This document shows, one piece after another, positions 25,438-34,481 of a stretch of 64,000 nt of DNA (positions are counted from its first letter, which is position 1; each line of letters starts with the position of its first letter). Origin of the DNA: UBA1757 sp045627385 (lineage in GTDB: Bacteria; Bacteroidota; Bacteroidia; Bacteroidales; UBA1402); NCBI GenBank assembly GCA_045627385.1, contig JAZQNO010000010.1:52185-116184 (forward strand), in the 5' to 3' direction. The notes under the pieces are model-generated. The model did no database searches and was not told the origin of the DNA. It worked only from the letters and a program-made list of their open reading frames with translations. A program made the position numbers and the translations under genes.

Positions 25438-28248
25438 ATGATTCGAAACGACAGACCGACAAAGCAAAGATACAATCCGCTGAATTTGTGCGGATTGGTC
25501 TGCCTTTTCATCTGTATCGGGCTTTCTTCTGTCCGTCCTCAGAGCCTCTCTGCCCAGTCGCTGGCCTCCGACAGCATCGCCGCTGCCGCCTCCGACACCC
25601 TGTCCGCACTGCCTTCCGACTCGCTCCCGGCCCTGGTCTCCGACAGCATCGCCGCCCTGGCCTCCGATTCCTCGACCGTGGCCGACAGCACCCGCAAGAA
25701 AAAGAACGATCTGAGCGAACTGAACGCCATCATCACCTACGAAGCCGCCGACTCGCTGGTCTTCGACGCCAAAGGCACGGCACTCCTTTTCCGCGAGGGC
25801 AAGGTGACCTACGGCGAAATGGACCTGACCGGCGGTTACATCCAGATGAACATGGACAGTTCCACCATCTACGCCGTCGGCATCCGCGACTCGGCCGGCG
25901 AGCTGACCGAAAACCCCGTTTTCAAGGACAAGAGCGGCGAATATGAAAGCCGCGACCTCAAATACAACTTCGTTTCGCAGAAGGGCATCATCTCGCACGT
26001 GGTCAGCCAGCAGGGCGAAGGCTATGTGGTGAGCGGCCGCACCAAGAAGATGGACGACGACGCCATGTACATGACCGACGGCAAATACACCACCTGCGAA
26101 AACCACGACCATCCGCACTTCTACCTGGCGCTGAGCAAGGCCAAAGTGCGCCCCGGCAAGAACATCGTCACCGGTCCGGCCCACCTGGTGGTGGAAGACG
26201 TGCATCTGCCCCTGGTGCTGCCCTTCGGCTTCTTCCCCTTCACATCGGAGTATTCCTCGGGCATCATCGTACCCACCTACGGCGACGAACTCTCGCGCGG
26301 CTTCTACCTGCGCGACGGCGGCTACTATTTCGCCCTCAGCGACTATATGGACCTGGCTCTCACCGGCGAACTCTATTCCAAGGGCTCCTGGGGCGTGAAG
26401 GCCCGATCCGCCTACCGCAAGCGCTACAAATATTCCGGCAATTTCCAGTTCTCCTATCTGATGACGGCCACCAGCGAAAAGCGCCTGCCCGACTACAGCG
26501 AATCCAGCAACCTCAACGTGGTCTGGAGCCATGCTCAGGACAGCAAGGCCAATCCCTACCGCAGCTTCTCGGCCAGCGTCAACTTCGCCACCAGCGGATA
26601 CTCGCGCAGCAACCTCGATTCCTACTACAATGCCGAAGCGTTCGCCCAGAACACCAAAAGCTCCAGCATCAACTTCTCGCAGCGCTTCCCCAATTTCCCG
26701 CTGTCCATCAGTGCCAGCGCCAGCGTGTCACAGCGCAGCAAAGACTCCACCCTCACCGTGTCGCTGCCCAACATGAGCCTCAGCGTCTCGCGCTTCTATC
26801 CCTTCAAACGCAAAGAAGCCATCGGCAAGGAACGCTTCTACGAAAAAATCAGCATGAGCTACTCCGGAACGCTGGCCAACAGCATCAGCGAGGTCAAGGA
26901 ATACGATTTCTTCAACAAATCGCTCGTCAGAGACTGGCGCAACGGCATGAAGCACTCCATCCCCATCAGCGCCACCTACACGCTGTTCAACTACATCAAC
27001 ATCACCCCCTCGTTCAACTACACCGAACGCTGGTACACCAACTCCATCGACCGCTCCTATGATCCCGAGCTTGGCCAGCTGGTCAACGACACCACCTGGG
27101 GCTTCCACCGCGTGTGGGACTACTCGGCCAGCGTGAGCGCTTCGACCAAACTCTACGGCTTCTATCAGCCGCTGCCCCAGCTGTTCGGCACCAAAGTGAA
27201 CATGTTCCGCCATGTGGTCACACCCACGGTCTCCTTCTCCTACCGCCCCGACTTCGGACAGGAGCGCTACGGCTACTACGAGACCATTGATTATGTCGAC
27301 GCCAAAGGCAATCCCCAGCAGACCACCTACTCGCACTACCAGGGCTCGCTCTACGGAACGCCCGGCAGCGGCAAATCCGGAATGGTCAACTTCAACGTGG
27401 CCAACAACTTGGAAATGAAAGTGCGCAACGACAAAGACACCACCGAAGAAGTGGCTTTCAAGAAAATCAGCCTCATCGACAACTTCTCCTTCGGCTCGTC
27501 CTACAACCTGGCCGCCGACAGCCTCAACTGGAGCAACATTTCGGCCAACCTGCGCATCAAGTTCGGCACCAAGTACACCCTCAACCTGAGCGGTTCGTTC
27601 GACCCCTACACCTACCAGCTCAACAGTTCAGGCACACCCTACCGCGTCAATGTCACCCAGTGGCAGAAAAACCGCATCCCCGGCCGTCTCATATCCACCG
27701 GCACATCCTTCTCCTACACCATCAGCAACACCACTTTCAAGAAGAAGGACAAGTCCGCCAAAAACACCGAGACCGACGATTCGGGCGACGATGGCTACGC
27801 AGCCGAAGGGGCCGCCGAAGCCGAGACTCCCGTCACCAGACAGAAGGCCTACGATCCCGAAGACGAGCTCTATGCGCCCTTCTCCCTGCCTTGGAGCGTG
27901 AGTCTGAGCTACACGGTGCGCTACGCCCGTTCCGATTTCAACAAGGAACGCCTCGAATACAACCACAAGCTCACGCACAACCTCAGTTTCAACGGCAACC
28001 TGTCCCTCACCGACAAGTGGAAAGTGACCGCTTCGAGCAGCTACAACTTCGACCTGCACCAGCTCTCCACGATGAACTGCACCGTCTCGCGCGACCTCCA
28101 CTGCTGGACCATGTCGGCCAGCTTCATCCCCATCGGCCGCTACAAGTCCTACAACTTCTCCATCCGCGTCAAGTCTGCCATGTTGCAGGACCTCAAATAC
28201 GAACAGCGTCAGAATCCCCGCGACAACATCGTCTGGGGTGTCCATTAA
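25438..28248 (+). CDS. lptD: LptD-like LPS-assembly outer-membrane protein
   Basis: 936 residues from the ATG at 25438 (a TTG two codons earlier is also in frame). After a signal segment (LCGLVCLFICIGLSS) comes a Ser/Asp/Ala-rich low-complexity stretch to about residue 85, then an OstA/LptA-like periplasmic domain (FDAKGTALLFREGKVTYGEMDLTGG, GYVVSGRTKK). From about 250 it is a long beta-barrel of alternating aromatic strands, with the conserved LPLVLPFGFFPFTSEYSSGIIVPTYGDE entry. LptD inserts lipopolysaccharide in the outer leaflet. Some loops are very acidic (about 775-800). It has its own promoter; lptB is at 56515. No LptE was seen. Confidence 0.88.
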   Translation: MIRNDRPTKQRYNPLNLCGLVCLFICIGLSSVRPQSLSAQSLASDSIAAAASDTLSALPSDSLPALVSDSIAALASDSSTVADSTRKKKNDLSELNAIITYEAADSLVFDAKGTALLFREGKVTYGEMDLTGGYIQMNMDSSTIYAVGIRDSAGELTENPVFKDKSGEYESRDLKYNFVSQKGIISHVVSQQGEGYVVSGRTKKMDDDAMYMTDGKYTTCENHDHPHFYLALSKAKVRPGKNIVTGPAHLVVEDVHLPLVLPFGFFPFTSEYSSGIIVPTYGDELSRGFYLRDGGYYFALSDYMDLALTGELYSKGSWGVKARSAYRKRYKYSGNFQFSYLMTATSEKRLPDYSESSNLNVVWSHAQDSKANPYRSFSASVNFATSGYSRSNLDSYYNAEAFAQNTKSSSINFSQRFPNFPLSISASASVSQRSKDSTLTVSLPNMSLSVSRFYPFKRKEAIGKERFYEKISMSYSGTLANSISEVKEYDFFNKSLVRDWRNGMKHSIPISATYTLFNYINITPSFNYTERWYTNSIDRSYDPELGQLVNDTTWGFHRVWDYSASVSASTKLYGFYQPLPQLFGTKVNMFRHVVTPTVSFSYRPDFGQERYGYYETIDYVDAKGNPQQTTYSHYQGSLYGTPGSGKSGMVNFNVANNLEMKVRNDKDTTEEVAFKKISLIDNFSFGSSYNLAADSLNWSNISANLRIKFGTKYTLNLSGSFDPYTYQLNSSGTPYRVNVTQWQKNRIPGRLISTGTSFSYTISNTTFKKKDKSAKNTETDDSGDDGYAAEGAAEAETPVTRQKAYDPEDELYAPFSLPWSVSLSYTVRYARSDFNKERLEYNHKLTHNLSFNGNLSLTDKWKVTASSSYNFDLHQLSTMNCTVSRDLHCWTMSASFIPIGRYKSYNFSIRVKSAMLQDLKYEQRQNPRDNIVWGVH

Positions 28249-28260
28249 CCTTCCGTCCTT

Positions 28261-29682
28261 ATGTTTCAGAAACGTCTCATCACCGGCATTCTGTCTTCTC
28301 TGCTGATGCTGTCAGGCTGTCTTCAGGCCGCCGCAGACAACACCGACCGACTGCTCGAGCAGCTTCAGGCGCTTCCCTACGTCACATCGGTCAATGCAGT
28401 CGCCGACTCGGTCTTCCCCTCCAAATACGTGCTTTTTTTCGAACAGCCGGTCGACCACAGACATCCCCGCAAGGGCTGTTTCCGCCAGCGGGTGTTTCTC
28501 TCGGTGGTCCATCCCGACAGCCTCACGCTGGTGGTGACGGAAGGCTACAATGTCGATTACGCCGCCAAAAACGGCTACCGCAGCGAGATTTCCTCGCTCT
28601 TCAACACCAACCAGGCAGTCATCGAACACCGCTACTTCAAAGAATCCTGCCCCGAAACCCTCGACTGGGATTTCCTGACCACAGCCAATGCAGCCGCCGA
28701 CCAACACCGCGTGGTCAGCTCGCTGCGTCAGCTCTTCCCCTCGAAGTGGATAGCCACAGGCATCAGCAAAGGCGGTCAGACCTGCGCCATGTACCGCTAC
28801 TATTATCCCAAGGATGTGGACATCACCGTCCCCTATGTGGCGCCTTTCTGCCGCAGCCTCGAAGACGGCCGCCACGAACCCTTCATCCGCTACTATTGCG
28901 GCACGCCCGAGCAGCGCCGCCAAATCGAAGACTTCCAGCTGGAAGTGCTCCGACGCCGCGAGCGCCTCATGCCCCTGTTCGACTCTCTCTGCGTGGCCGA
29001 CCATCTGCAGTTCTGGCTCCCCACCGACCAGATCTACGACTATTGCGTGCTGGAATTCTCCTTCGCCTTCTGGCAGTGGGGCAACGATCCGGCCGACATC
29101 CCTTCGACGGATGCTTCCGACCGGGACATCTTCGACTATTGGGCCGATGCCTCCGGTCCCGACTATCTGGTCAACAACTCCAAATCGCTGTCCTTCCACG
29201 TGCAGTCGGCCAAGGAACTGGGCTACTACGGCTACGACACCCGGCCCTTCGAAGAGTATCTCCATATCCAATCGTCCAAAGACTATTCCCTCAAGATATT
29301 CCTGCCCCAGCGTCTAGACGACGGCACGCTGACCTTGGGCGAGGGAAGTGACGGCTGCTTCAGCTTCGACGGCCGCACATACCGCCGGATGCGCCGTTTC
29401 CTCCAGAAGACCGACGCCCGCATGCTCTTCATCTACGGTCAGTTCGACCCCTGGAGCGCCGTGGCTGCCGAAGATTTCTGGAGCGAGAGCGTGGCCGCGG
29501 CTTCCGTGGAAGGCGCGGCCGCAGTGGCCGAACCCTGCAAGGGCGTGCCGAAAGGCATCGAACGCGACAACCTGCGCATCTTCATCCAGCCGCAGGGCAG
29601 TCACCGCACCCGCATCGCCACCTTCGACCCCGACACGCACGACGAAATCGTCCAAGTTTTGAGGACTTGGCTGGCAGAGTGA
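28261..29682 (+). CDS. S37-type (PS-10) secreted tripeptidyl aminopeptidase-like lipoprotein
   Basis: 473 residues, with a lipobox LSGC (Cys20). The alpha/beta hydrolase core shows FFEQPVDHRHPRKGCFRQRVFLS and NTNQAVIEHRYFKESCP. The nucleophile motif GISKGG carries Ser169, followed by MYRYYYPKDVDITVPYVAPF. The C-terminal part has IYGQFDPWSA (likely catalytic Asp) and QGSHRTRIATF (likely catalytic His). These match MEROPS family S37, found in Streptomyces and in many Bacteroidota. It would release short peptides outside the cell or in the periplasm. It starts 12 nt after lptD and is likely read from the same promoter. Confidence 0.88.
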   Translation: MFQKRLITGILSSLLMLSGCLQAAADNTDRLLEQLQALPYVTSVNAVADSVFPSKYVLFFEQPVDHRHPRKGCFRQRVFLSVVHPDSLTLVVTEGYNVDYAAKNGYRSEISSLFNTNQAVIEHRYFKESCPETLDWDFLTTANAAADQHRVVSSLRQLFPSKWIATGISKGGQTCAMYRYYYPKDVDITVPYVAPFCRSLEDGRHEPFIRYYCGTPEQRRQIEDFQLEVLRRRERLMPLFDSLCVADHLQFWLPTDQIYDYCVLEFSFAFWQWGNDPADIPSTDASDRDIFDYWADASGPDYLVNNSKSLSFHVQSAKELGYYGYDTRPFEEYLHIQSSKDYSLKIFLPQRLDDGTLTLGEGSDGCFSFDGRTYRRMRRFLQKTDARMLFIYGQFDPWSAVAAEDFWSESVAAASVEGAAAVAEPCKGVPKGIERDNLRIFIQPQGSHRTRIATFDPDTHDEIVQVLRTWLAE

Positions 29683-29700
29683 TTCCTACAGAAGAGAAAA

Positions 29701-30828
29701 TCAGATTTCGACCAACTCGTAATTGCGGCTTCCCAGACCGATCTTTTCGGCCTGGTCCAGACACGACTGCCAGTCAATCGTTGGCCGGCTGTTGAGAAAT
29801 ACGTCGTGGCGGTCTTCGAAATCCTTGTCCTTGAGATGGTCGCCCACCTGGCTGTTCTCGATGGGGCAGACCCGGTTGCAGGCATCTGCGCAGGCCTGGT
29901 CCAGAGCCACCGGATCGAAAGAGGCGAACATGCCGATATTGGGGATGATGGGCGCATCGTTTTCGCAATGGCAGTCGCAATTGGGCGACACATCCATAAT
30001 CAGCGAAATGTGGAAATGCGGCCGGCCGTCCACCACCGCCTGGCTGTATTCGGCAATGCGGCGTCCCAACTGATGGTTGGCGAAATTGTCCGAAAAACTG
30101 ATGGCGTCGAAATTGCATCCGCCCACACAGCGTCCGCAGCCCACACACTGGGCGCTCACCTGCATCTTGCGTGACTGGGCATCGTAGACCAGTCCGCCGT
30201 TGGCGCAAAGCGATTCGCAACGACGGCAGCCCCGGCACCGTTCCGCATTGATGCGGGCCTTGCCCCCGCTGTGCTGGTCCTTCTTTCCGGCACGCGAACC
30301 GCAGCCCATACCTATATTTTTAAGAGCGCCGCCGAATCCCGTCTCTTCGTGCCCCTTGAAATGCGACAGGCTGATGAACACGTCGGCATCCATGATGGCC
30401 CGTCCGATGTGGGCCTTCTTCACATATTCGCCGTTGCGCACAGGCACGTCCACCTCGTCGGTGCCCTTCAGACCGTCACCGATGATGATGGGACAGTCCA
30501 CGGCATAGGGCGCGAAACCGTTGCGCCAGGCACATTCGAGGTGCTCGAGGGCATTCTTGCGGAACCCCGGATACAGCGTGTTGCAGTCGGTCAGGAAAGG
30601 CTTGCCGCCCAAAGACTTCACCACTTCCACCACGGCGCGCACATAGTTGGGACGGAGGAAACTCACATTTCCCCATTCGCCGAAGTGCATCTTGATGGCC
30701 ACGAATCGGCCGTCCATATCGATATTCTTGATTCCGGCATTGAGAATCAGACGTTTGAGCTTGTCAGGAATAGGCTCTCCATTGATGGGAGTGCGAAAAT
30801 CGGTAAAGAAAACTTTGCTGGGTACCAT
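29701..30828 (-). CDS. DUF362 protein with two [4Fe-4S] ferredoxin motifs
   Basis: 375 residues. The N-terminal DUF362 region carries VAIKMHFGEWGNVSFLRPNYVRAVVEVVK, LTDCNTLY, SHFKGHEETGFGGALKNIGMG. Two ferredoxin motifs of the CX2CX2CX3C type follow: CRGCRRCESLC and CVGCGRCVGGC. After them comes SPNCDCHCEND and PNIGMFASFDPVALDQACADACN. DUF362 proteins are widespread in anaerobes; their reaction is unknown, though the clusters imply electron transfer. It converges with the S37 gene and diverges from the efflux operon. It could be involved in redox maturation, but nothing nearby points to a partner. Confidence 0.9.
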   Translation of the reverse strand: MVPSKVFFTDFRTPINGEPIPDKLKRLILNAGIKNIDMDGRFVAIKMHFGEWGNVSFLRPNYVRAVVEVVKSLGGKPFLTDCNTLYPGFRKNALEHLECAWRNGFAPYAVDCPIIIGDGLKGTDEVDVPVRNGEYVKKAHIGRAIMDADVFISLSHFKGHEETGFGGALKNIGMGCGSRAGKKDQHSGGKARINAERCRGCRRCESLCANGGLVYDAQSRKMQVSAQCVGCGRCVGGCNFDAISFSDNFANHQLGRRIAEYSQAVVDGRPHFHISLIMDVSPNCDCHCENDAPIIPNIGMFASFDPVALDQACADACNRVCPIENSQVGDHLKDKDFEDRHDVFLNSRPTIDWQSCLDQAEKIGLGSRNYELVEI

Positions 30829-30876
30829 AGCTTGTTGAAAAAATGCCTAAATGTAGTTAAACGAATAGGTTCGTGT

Positions 30877-30917
30877 CAAGTCTTATAAAGACTTGTGTTG
30901 TAAAAAACGTATCTTTG
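30877..30917 (+). promoter_or_regulatory. Operator-like palindrome at the efflux operon promoter
   Basis: TATCTTTG at 30910-30917 is a full -7 match just before the first adaptor gene (start 30926). No TTTG occurs at the -33 position. Instead a perfect palindrome, CAAGTCTT-ATA-AAGACTTG (30877-30895), covers it. An 8-bp-arm palindrome at this place suggests a dimeric regulator that activates or blocks the promoter. No regulator gene lies next to it. With only 9 nt from the -7 box to the ATG, the transcript would be almost leaderless. Confidence 0.55.
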
Positions 30918-30925
30918 ACACCCAA

Positions 30926-32182
30926 ATGCGTCAATTGTTTAATCAGATAGCCACTGTATTCTTCATCCTTCTTTTCTTTGCCGGATGCGAATCGCGCAAG
31001 GAAGGTGCCAAAATGCTGTATACGGTCGTCAGGACCGACTTCAGCGATGCCGTCCAGATAGAAGGTACGGTCAGGTCGGTCCATTCCACCCAGATTCTGT
31101 GTCCCGAAGACATACGCTGGCGCAACTGCACCATCCTCTACATGGCCGAAGACGGCCAGCTGGTGCGTAAAGGCGACACGGTCTGCGTGCTGGAAAGCCT
31201 TTCCTTGCTGGAACTCGAAGAAACCGTCAAAGAAGTCATCGACACCAAGAAGGCCGCCTACGACGTGGGTCTGGCCTCCCTGGCCAGCGAATACGCCCGA
31301 CTCGAAGCGCAGGCCCGCAACAACGAGCTCGAAGCCTCGCTCTCCAATCTGGATTCCCTGCAGATGCTCTACTACAGCCCCTCGCAGCGCCGCATCGCCG
31401 AACTCAACCTACAGAAATCCCGCATCACCCAGCAGAAGATCGACCGCAATCTGGCCACCACCAAATTCATCAACGAAAAACAGGTGAAACTGCTCGAACT
31501 CGAGCTGCAGCAGTCTTTCGAACTGCAGGACTGGTATGCCTCCATGCTGGACCAGATGGTCATCCTTTCGCCCGGCGACGGCATGTTCCTGCGCAGCGAG
31601 AACCCCGACACCCGGGAAAAATACCTGGAAGGCGACGAAGTGGCCTCCGACGAACTGGCCACCTTGCCCGACCCCAGCGTGATGGAAGTCTACATGCGTG
31701 CGCCCGAATCCGTCTACAAACGCCTGGCCTACGGTCAGAAAGTGACTTTTTCCTTCGATGCCCTCCCCGGCAAACTGGCCTGGGGACACATCAAGTTCAA
31801 GGCCTCGGTGGGCCGCGCCTATTCCTGGCAGTCCAGCGTCACCGTCTACGACGTGGTGGCAGCCGTCGATTCGGCCACGGTCATGCCCACCGCCGGTTTC
31901 TCGGCCAACAGCCTCATCTCGCTCACCAGTCTGCCCGACACCCTCGTGGTGCCCCAGGTGGCCGTGTTCGACAAAGACAGCATCCGAGTGGTCTACATCA
32001 AACAAGGTATGTCCTACATCGAGCAGCAGGTCAACACCGTGGCCTTCTCGTCCAAGGAAATGGTGGTCTCCGACGGCCTCAAGGGAGGCGAAGTGCTGAG
32101 CCTCATCCAACCCAAACCTTCGGCCATCGGCGAAACCCGTCTTCTGTCGGCCGACACCTCATCCGTTTCGAAACAATTATGA
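30926..32182 (+). CDS. Efflux periplasmic adaptor lipoprotein 1 (HlyD/MacA-like)
   Basis: 418 residues from the ATG at 30926; a TTG at 30893 lies in the palindrome and is rejected. Lipobox FFAGC with Cys21. The half-lipoyl motif (MAEDGQLVRKGDTVCVLESLSLLELEE) precedes a coiled-coil hairpin at about 100-205 (EYARLEAQARNNELEASLSN ... FINEKQVKLLELELQQSFELQ) and then a lipoyl return (MVILSPGDGMFLRSE) and a beta-barrel domain. Membrane-fusion proteins of this type link an inner-membrane pump to TolC in the periplasm. It is the first of three different adaptors in the operon, overlapping the next by four bases. The substrate is unknown. Confidence 0.87.
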   Translation: MRQLFNQIATVFFILLFFAGCESRKEGAKMLYTVVRTDFSDAVQIEGTVRSVHSTQILCPEDIRWRNCTILYMAEDGQLVRKGDTVCVLESLSLLELEETVKEVIDTKKAAYDVGLASLASEYARLEAQARNNELEASLSNLDSLQMLYYSPSQRRIAELNLQKSRITQQKIDRNLATTKFINEKQVKLLELELQQSFELQDWYASMLDQMVILSPGDGMFLRSENPDTREKYLEGDEVASDELATLPDPSVMEVYMRAPESVYKRLAYGQKVTFSFDALPGKLAWGHIKFKASVGRAYSWQSSVTVYDVVAAVDSATVMPTAGFSANSLISLTSLPDTLVVPQVAVFDKDSIRVVYIKQGMSYIEQQVNTVAFSSKEMVVSDGLKGGEVLSLIQPKPSAIGETRLLSADTSSVSKQL

Positions 32183-33489
32183 AAAAGAAAGATATGAGAT
32201 CATCCCAAGCCATCCGTTCCTGCCTTTGGACGAGCCTGCTGCTTGTGCTCATGGCCTCCTGCGGCAAGGACAAGCAGAGTGAGGAAATTCCCACGACCGG
32301 CCTCCGTCACGGAGTCTTCTACATCGACCTCTACGAAGAAGGTGAAATCCAGGCCACCCAGTCGCGTCAGATCCTTTCGCCCGAAATCTCGTGGCGCTAC
32401 GGCAACCTCAAACTAGCCACCCTCATCGAAGACGGCTCCGAGGTGGAACAGGGCGACACCATCATGACCTTCGACCCCACCGACGTGCGCAAAGGCATCG
32501 TCGACGCCCAGCAGCGCCTGGAACTGCACTATGCCGAGCGCGAGAAGATGGAGGCCCAGCAGAAATCCACCCTTGAAGGCCTCATCTCCGATTTGGAAGT
32601 GAGCCGCATCTCTCTGGAAATTTCACGCATCAATCTGGAGTCGGCCCAGTACGAGGCCGAAATCTCGCGCAAGCAGATCGAACTCAATCTGCAACAGGCC
32701 GAAATCTCTTTGGAACAGGCCGAAAGCCAGATCGAGAACACCCGCAAGATCCAGAAGGAAGAAATGCTCCAGATGAACCTGTCCATCCGTCAGGCCGAAA
32801 AAGAGCTGGACGACGCTTACGAAACCCTGGAGAAGATGATTGTGCTGGCCCCCTCGCCCGGCATCGCCATCGTGGGCCGCAACTATTCCACAGGCTCCTC
32901 CTACCAGGAGGGCGAACAGGTCTGGGGCGGACAGTCCATCGTCCAGCTGCCCAACCTGCGCGAACTCAAGGCCGACCTCAAGGTCAACGAAGTGGACATC
33001 TCCAAAATCGAGAAAGGTCAGAAAGTGGTGCTCCGCCCCGACGCCTTCTCCGACTCGGTCTATGTGGGCGAAATCATCACCATCGCCAACCTGGCCGTCA
33101 ACAAGACCAACAACAGCCGCATCAAAGTGTTCCCCGTGGAAGTGCTCATCACCTCGCCCGTCAACCAGACCTTCAGCTCCACCCCCGACCTGATGCCGGG
33201 CATGACGGTCAGCTGCCGCATCCTGGTGGATGAAATCCCCGACGTCGACTACATTCCCCTGGCCGCCATCTTCGAAGAAGACGGCGAGGAAGTGGTCTAT
33301 GTGAAGAATGCCAACGGCTGGACCCGTCGCAAAGTGACGCTGGGCGCCAAAAACACCAACTACGCCATCGTGGAAGACGGCCTCGACAAGCGCGACCAGA
33401 TTGCCCTCTCCAACCCGATGATCGGTGTGGAAGCCTCCAAAAAGCAGGGCAAGAAGGCTGAAGAAAGCCAGGAAGGAGCCGAAGAATGA
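32179..33489 (+). CDS. Efflux periplasmic adaptor lipoprotein 2 (HlyD/MacA-like)
   Basis: 436 residues. Lipobox LMASC with Cys28. The half-lipoyl motif (LIEDGSEVEQGDTIMTFDPTDVRKGI) is followed by an unusually regular Glu/Gln/Ile-rich coiled coil at about 110-220 (ISLEISRINLESAQYEAEIS, NLQQAEISLEQAESQIENTR). The return half (MIVLAPSPGIAIVGRNYSTGSSYQEGEQVWGGQSIVQLPNLREL) and beta-barrel with GMTVSCRILVDEIPDVDYIP complete a canonical adaptor. It closes with a basic/acidic tail (KKQGKKAEESQEGAEE). It is the longest of the three and overlaps both neighbours by four bases. Confidence 0.9.
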   Translation: MKKKDMRSSQAIRSCLWTSLLLVLMASCGKDKQSEEIPTTGLRHGVFYIDLYEEGEIQATQSRQILSPEISWRYGNLKLATLIEDGSEVEQGDTIMTFDPTDVRKGIVDAQQRLELHYAEREKMEAQQKSTLEGLISDLEVSRISLEISRINLESAQYEAEISRKQIELNLQQAEISLEQAESQIENTRKIQKEEMLQMNLSIRQAEKELDDAYETLEKMIVLAPSPGIAIVGRNYSTGSSYQEGEQVWGGQSIVQLPNLRELKADLKVNEVDISKIEKGQKVVLRPDAFSDSVYVGEIITIANLAVNKTNNSRIKVFPVEVLITSPVNQTFSSTPDLMPGMTVSCRILVDEIPDVDYIPLAAIFEEDGEEVVYVKNANGWTRRKVTLGAKNTNYAIVEDGLDKRDQIALSNPMIGVEASKKQGKKAEESQEGAEE

Positions 33490-34478
33490 AACGACTGACT
33501 GCCATTTCCGGTCTGTTGCTGCTCCTGCTCTGCTCCTGCAGCCATTCCGACGGCGAACACCGCCGCCGCAAGAATGTGGACACCATCGACCACGTCATCG
33601 AAACGGGCGAATTGATCACGGCCGACACCCGCACGCTGGTGATGCCCCGTTTCGGCCGCTACTGGTCCAATATGAAAATCATCGGCCTGCTCGACCACGG
33701 CACTCCCGTACAGGCCGGCGACTCCATCCTGCAGTTCGACCCCACCGAGGTGAAACAGTTCATCGTCGACCGCCAGACCCAGTTGGAGACCCAGACGGCC
33801 ACCCTGCAGAAAATCCGTGTCAACAACGACATCCAGTCGAAGAATCTCGATGCCAGTCTGCGCAGCGAAGAGGCCAGTTTCGAACTGGCTCGCCTGCAGC
33901 TGGAGTCTTCGCGTTTCGAATCCGAAAAGACCCGCCGCATCCGCGAACTGCAGTTCCGTCAGGCCGAAATCCGTTACGAAAAAGTCAAACGCAACATCGA
34001 ATACACCCGCATCATTTCCAAGAACGAGGAAAAAATCCAGCAGATCCGCATGCAGCAGGTCCAGAACATGCTCGACATGGCCTACGACGTGCTGCCCAAA
34101 CTCACCATGCGCGCGCCCATTTCGGGCATTTTCCAAGTGTCTCAGAAACGCCGCAGCCGCGTCTTCCTCAAAGTGGGCGACGAAGTGCGCGTGGGCAACA
34201 ATCTGGGCAGCGTGCCCGACCTCACCTGGATGAAGGTGAACACCTGCGTCAACGAAGTCGACTACCGCAAAGTGACGGTCGGCCAGCAGGTGCTGGTGCG
34301 CATGGACGCCCTTCCCAACATCGTCTACGAGGGCGAGGTGGAGAAAATCGGCATCATCTGCCATCGCTACAGCGACTCTGATACCCGCAAAGTGTTCGAT
34401 GTTCTGGTCAAACTCAACGAATCCGACCGCAACCTGCGTCCCGGCATGACCGTCAGTTGCGAATTCATACCCGAGTAG
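33486..34478 (+). CDS. Efflux periplasmic adaptor lipoprotein 3 (HlyD/MacA-like)
   Basis: 330 residues, the shortest adaptor. Signal and lipobox LLLLLCSC with a probable lipidated Cys18. It has the half-lipoyl segment (LLDHGTPVQAGDSILQFDPTEVKQFI), a coiled coil at about 95-200 (LARLQLESSRFESEKTRRIR), the return half (LTMRAPISGIFQVSQKRRSRVFLKVGDEVRVGNNLGSVPDLTWM) and RPGMTVSCEFIPE at the end. The last membrane-proximal domain is missing compared with MacA, so the protein ends at the beta-barrel. It is four bases upstream of the permease gene. Confidence 0.88.
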   Translation: MKRLTAISGLLLLLLCSCSHSDGEHRRRKNVDTIDHVIETGELITADTRTLVMPRFGRYWSNMKIIGLLDHGTPVQAGDSILQFDPTEVKQFIVDRQTQLETQTATLQKIRVNNDIQSKNLDASLRSEEASFELARLQLESSRFESEKTRRIRELQFRQAEIRYEKVKRNIEYTRIISKNEEKIQQIRMQQVQNMLDMAYDVLPKLTMRAPISGIFQVSQKRRSRVFLKVGDEVRVGNNLGSVPDLTWMKVNTCVNEVDYRKVTVGQQVLVRMDALPNIVYEGEVEKIGIICHRYSDSDTRKVFDVLVKLNESDRNLRPGMTVSCEFIPE

Positions 34479-34481
34479 ATT

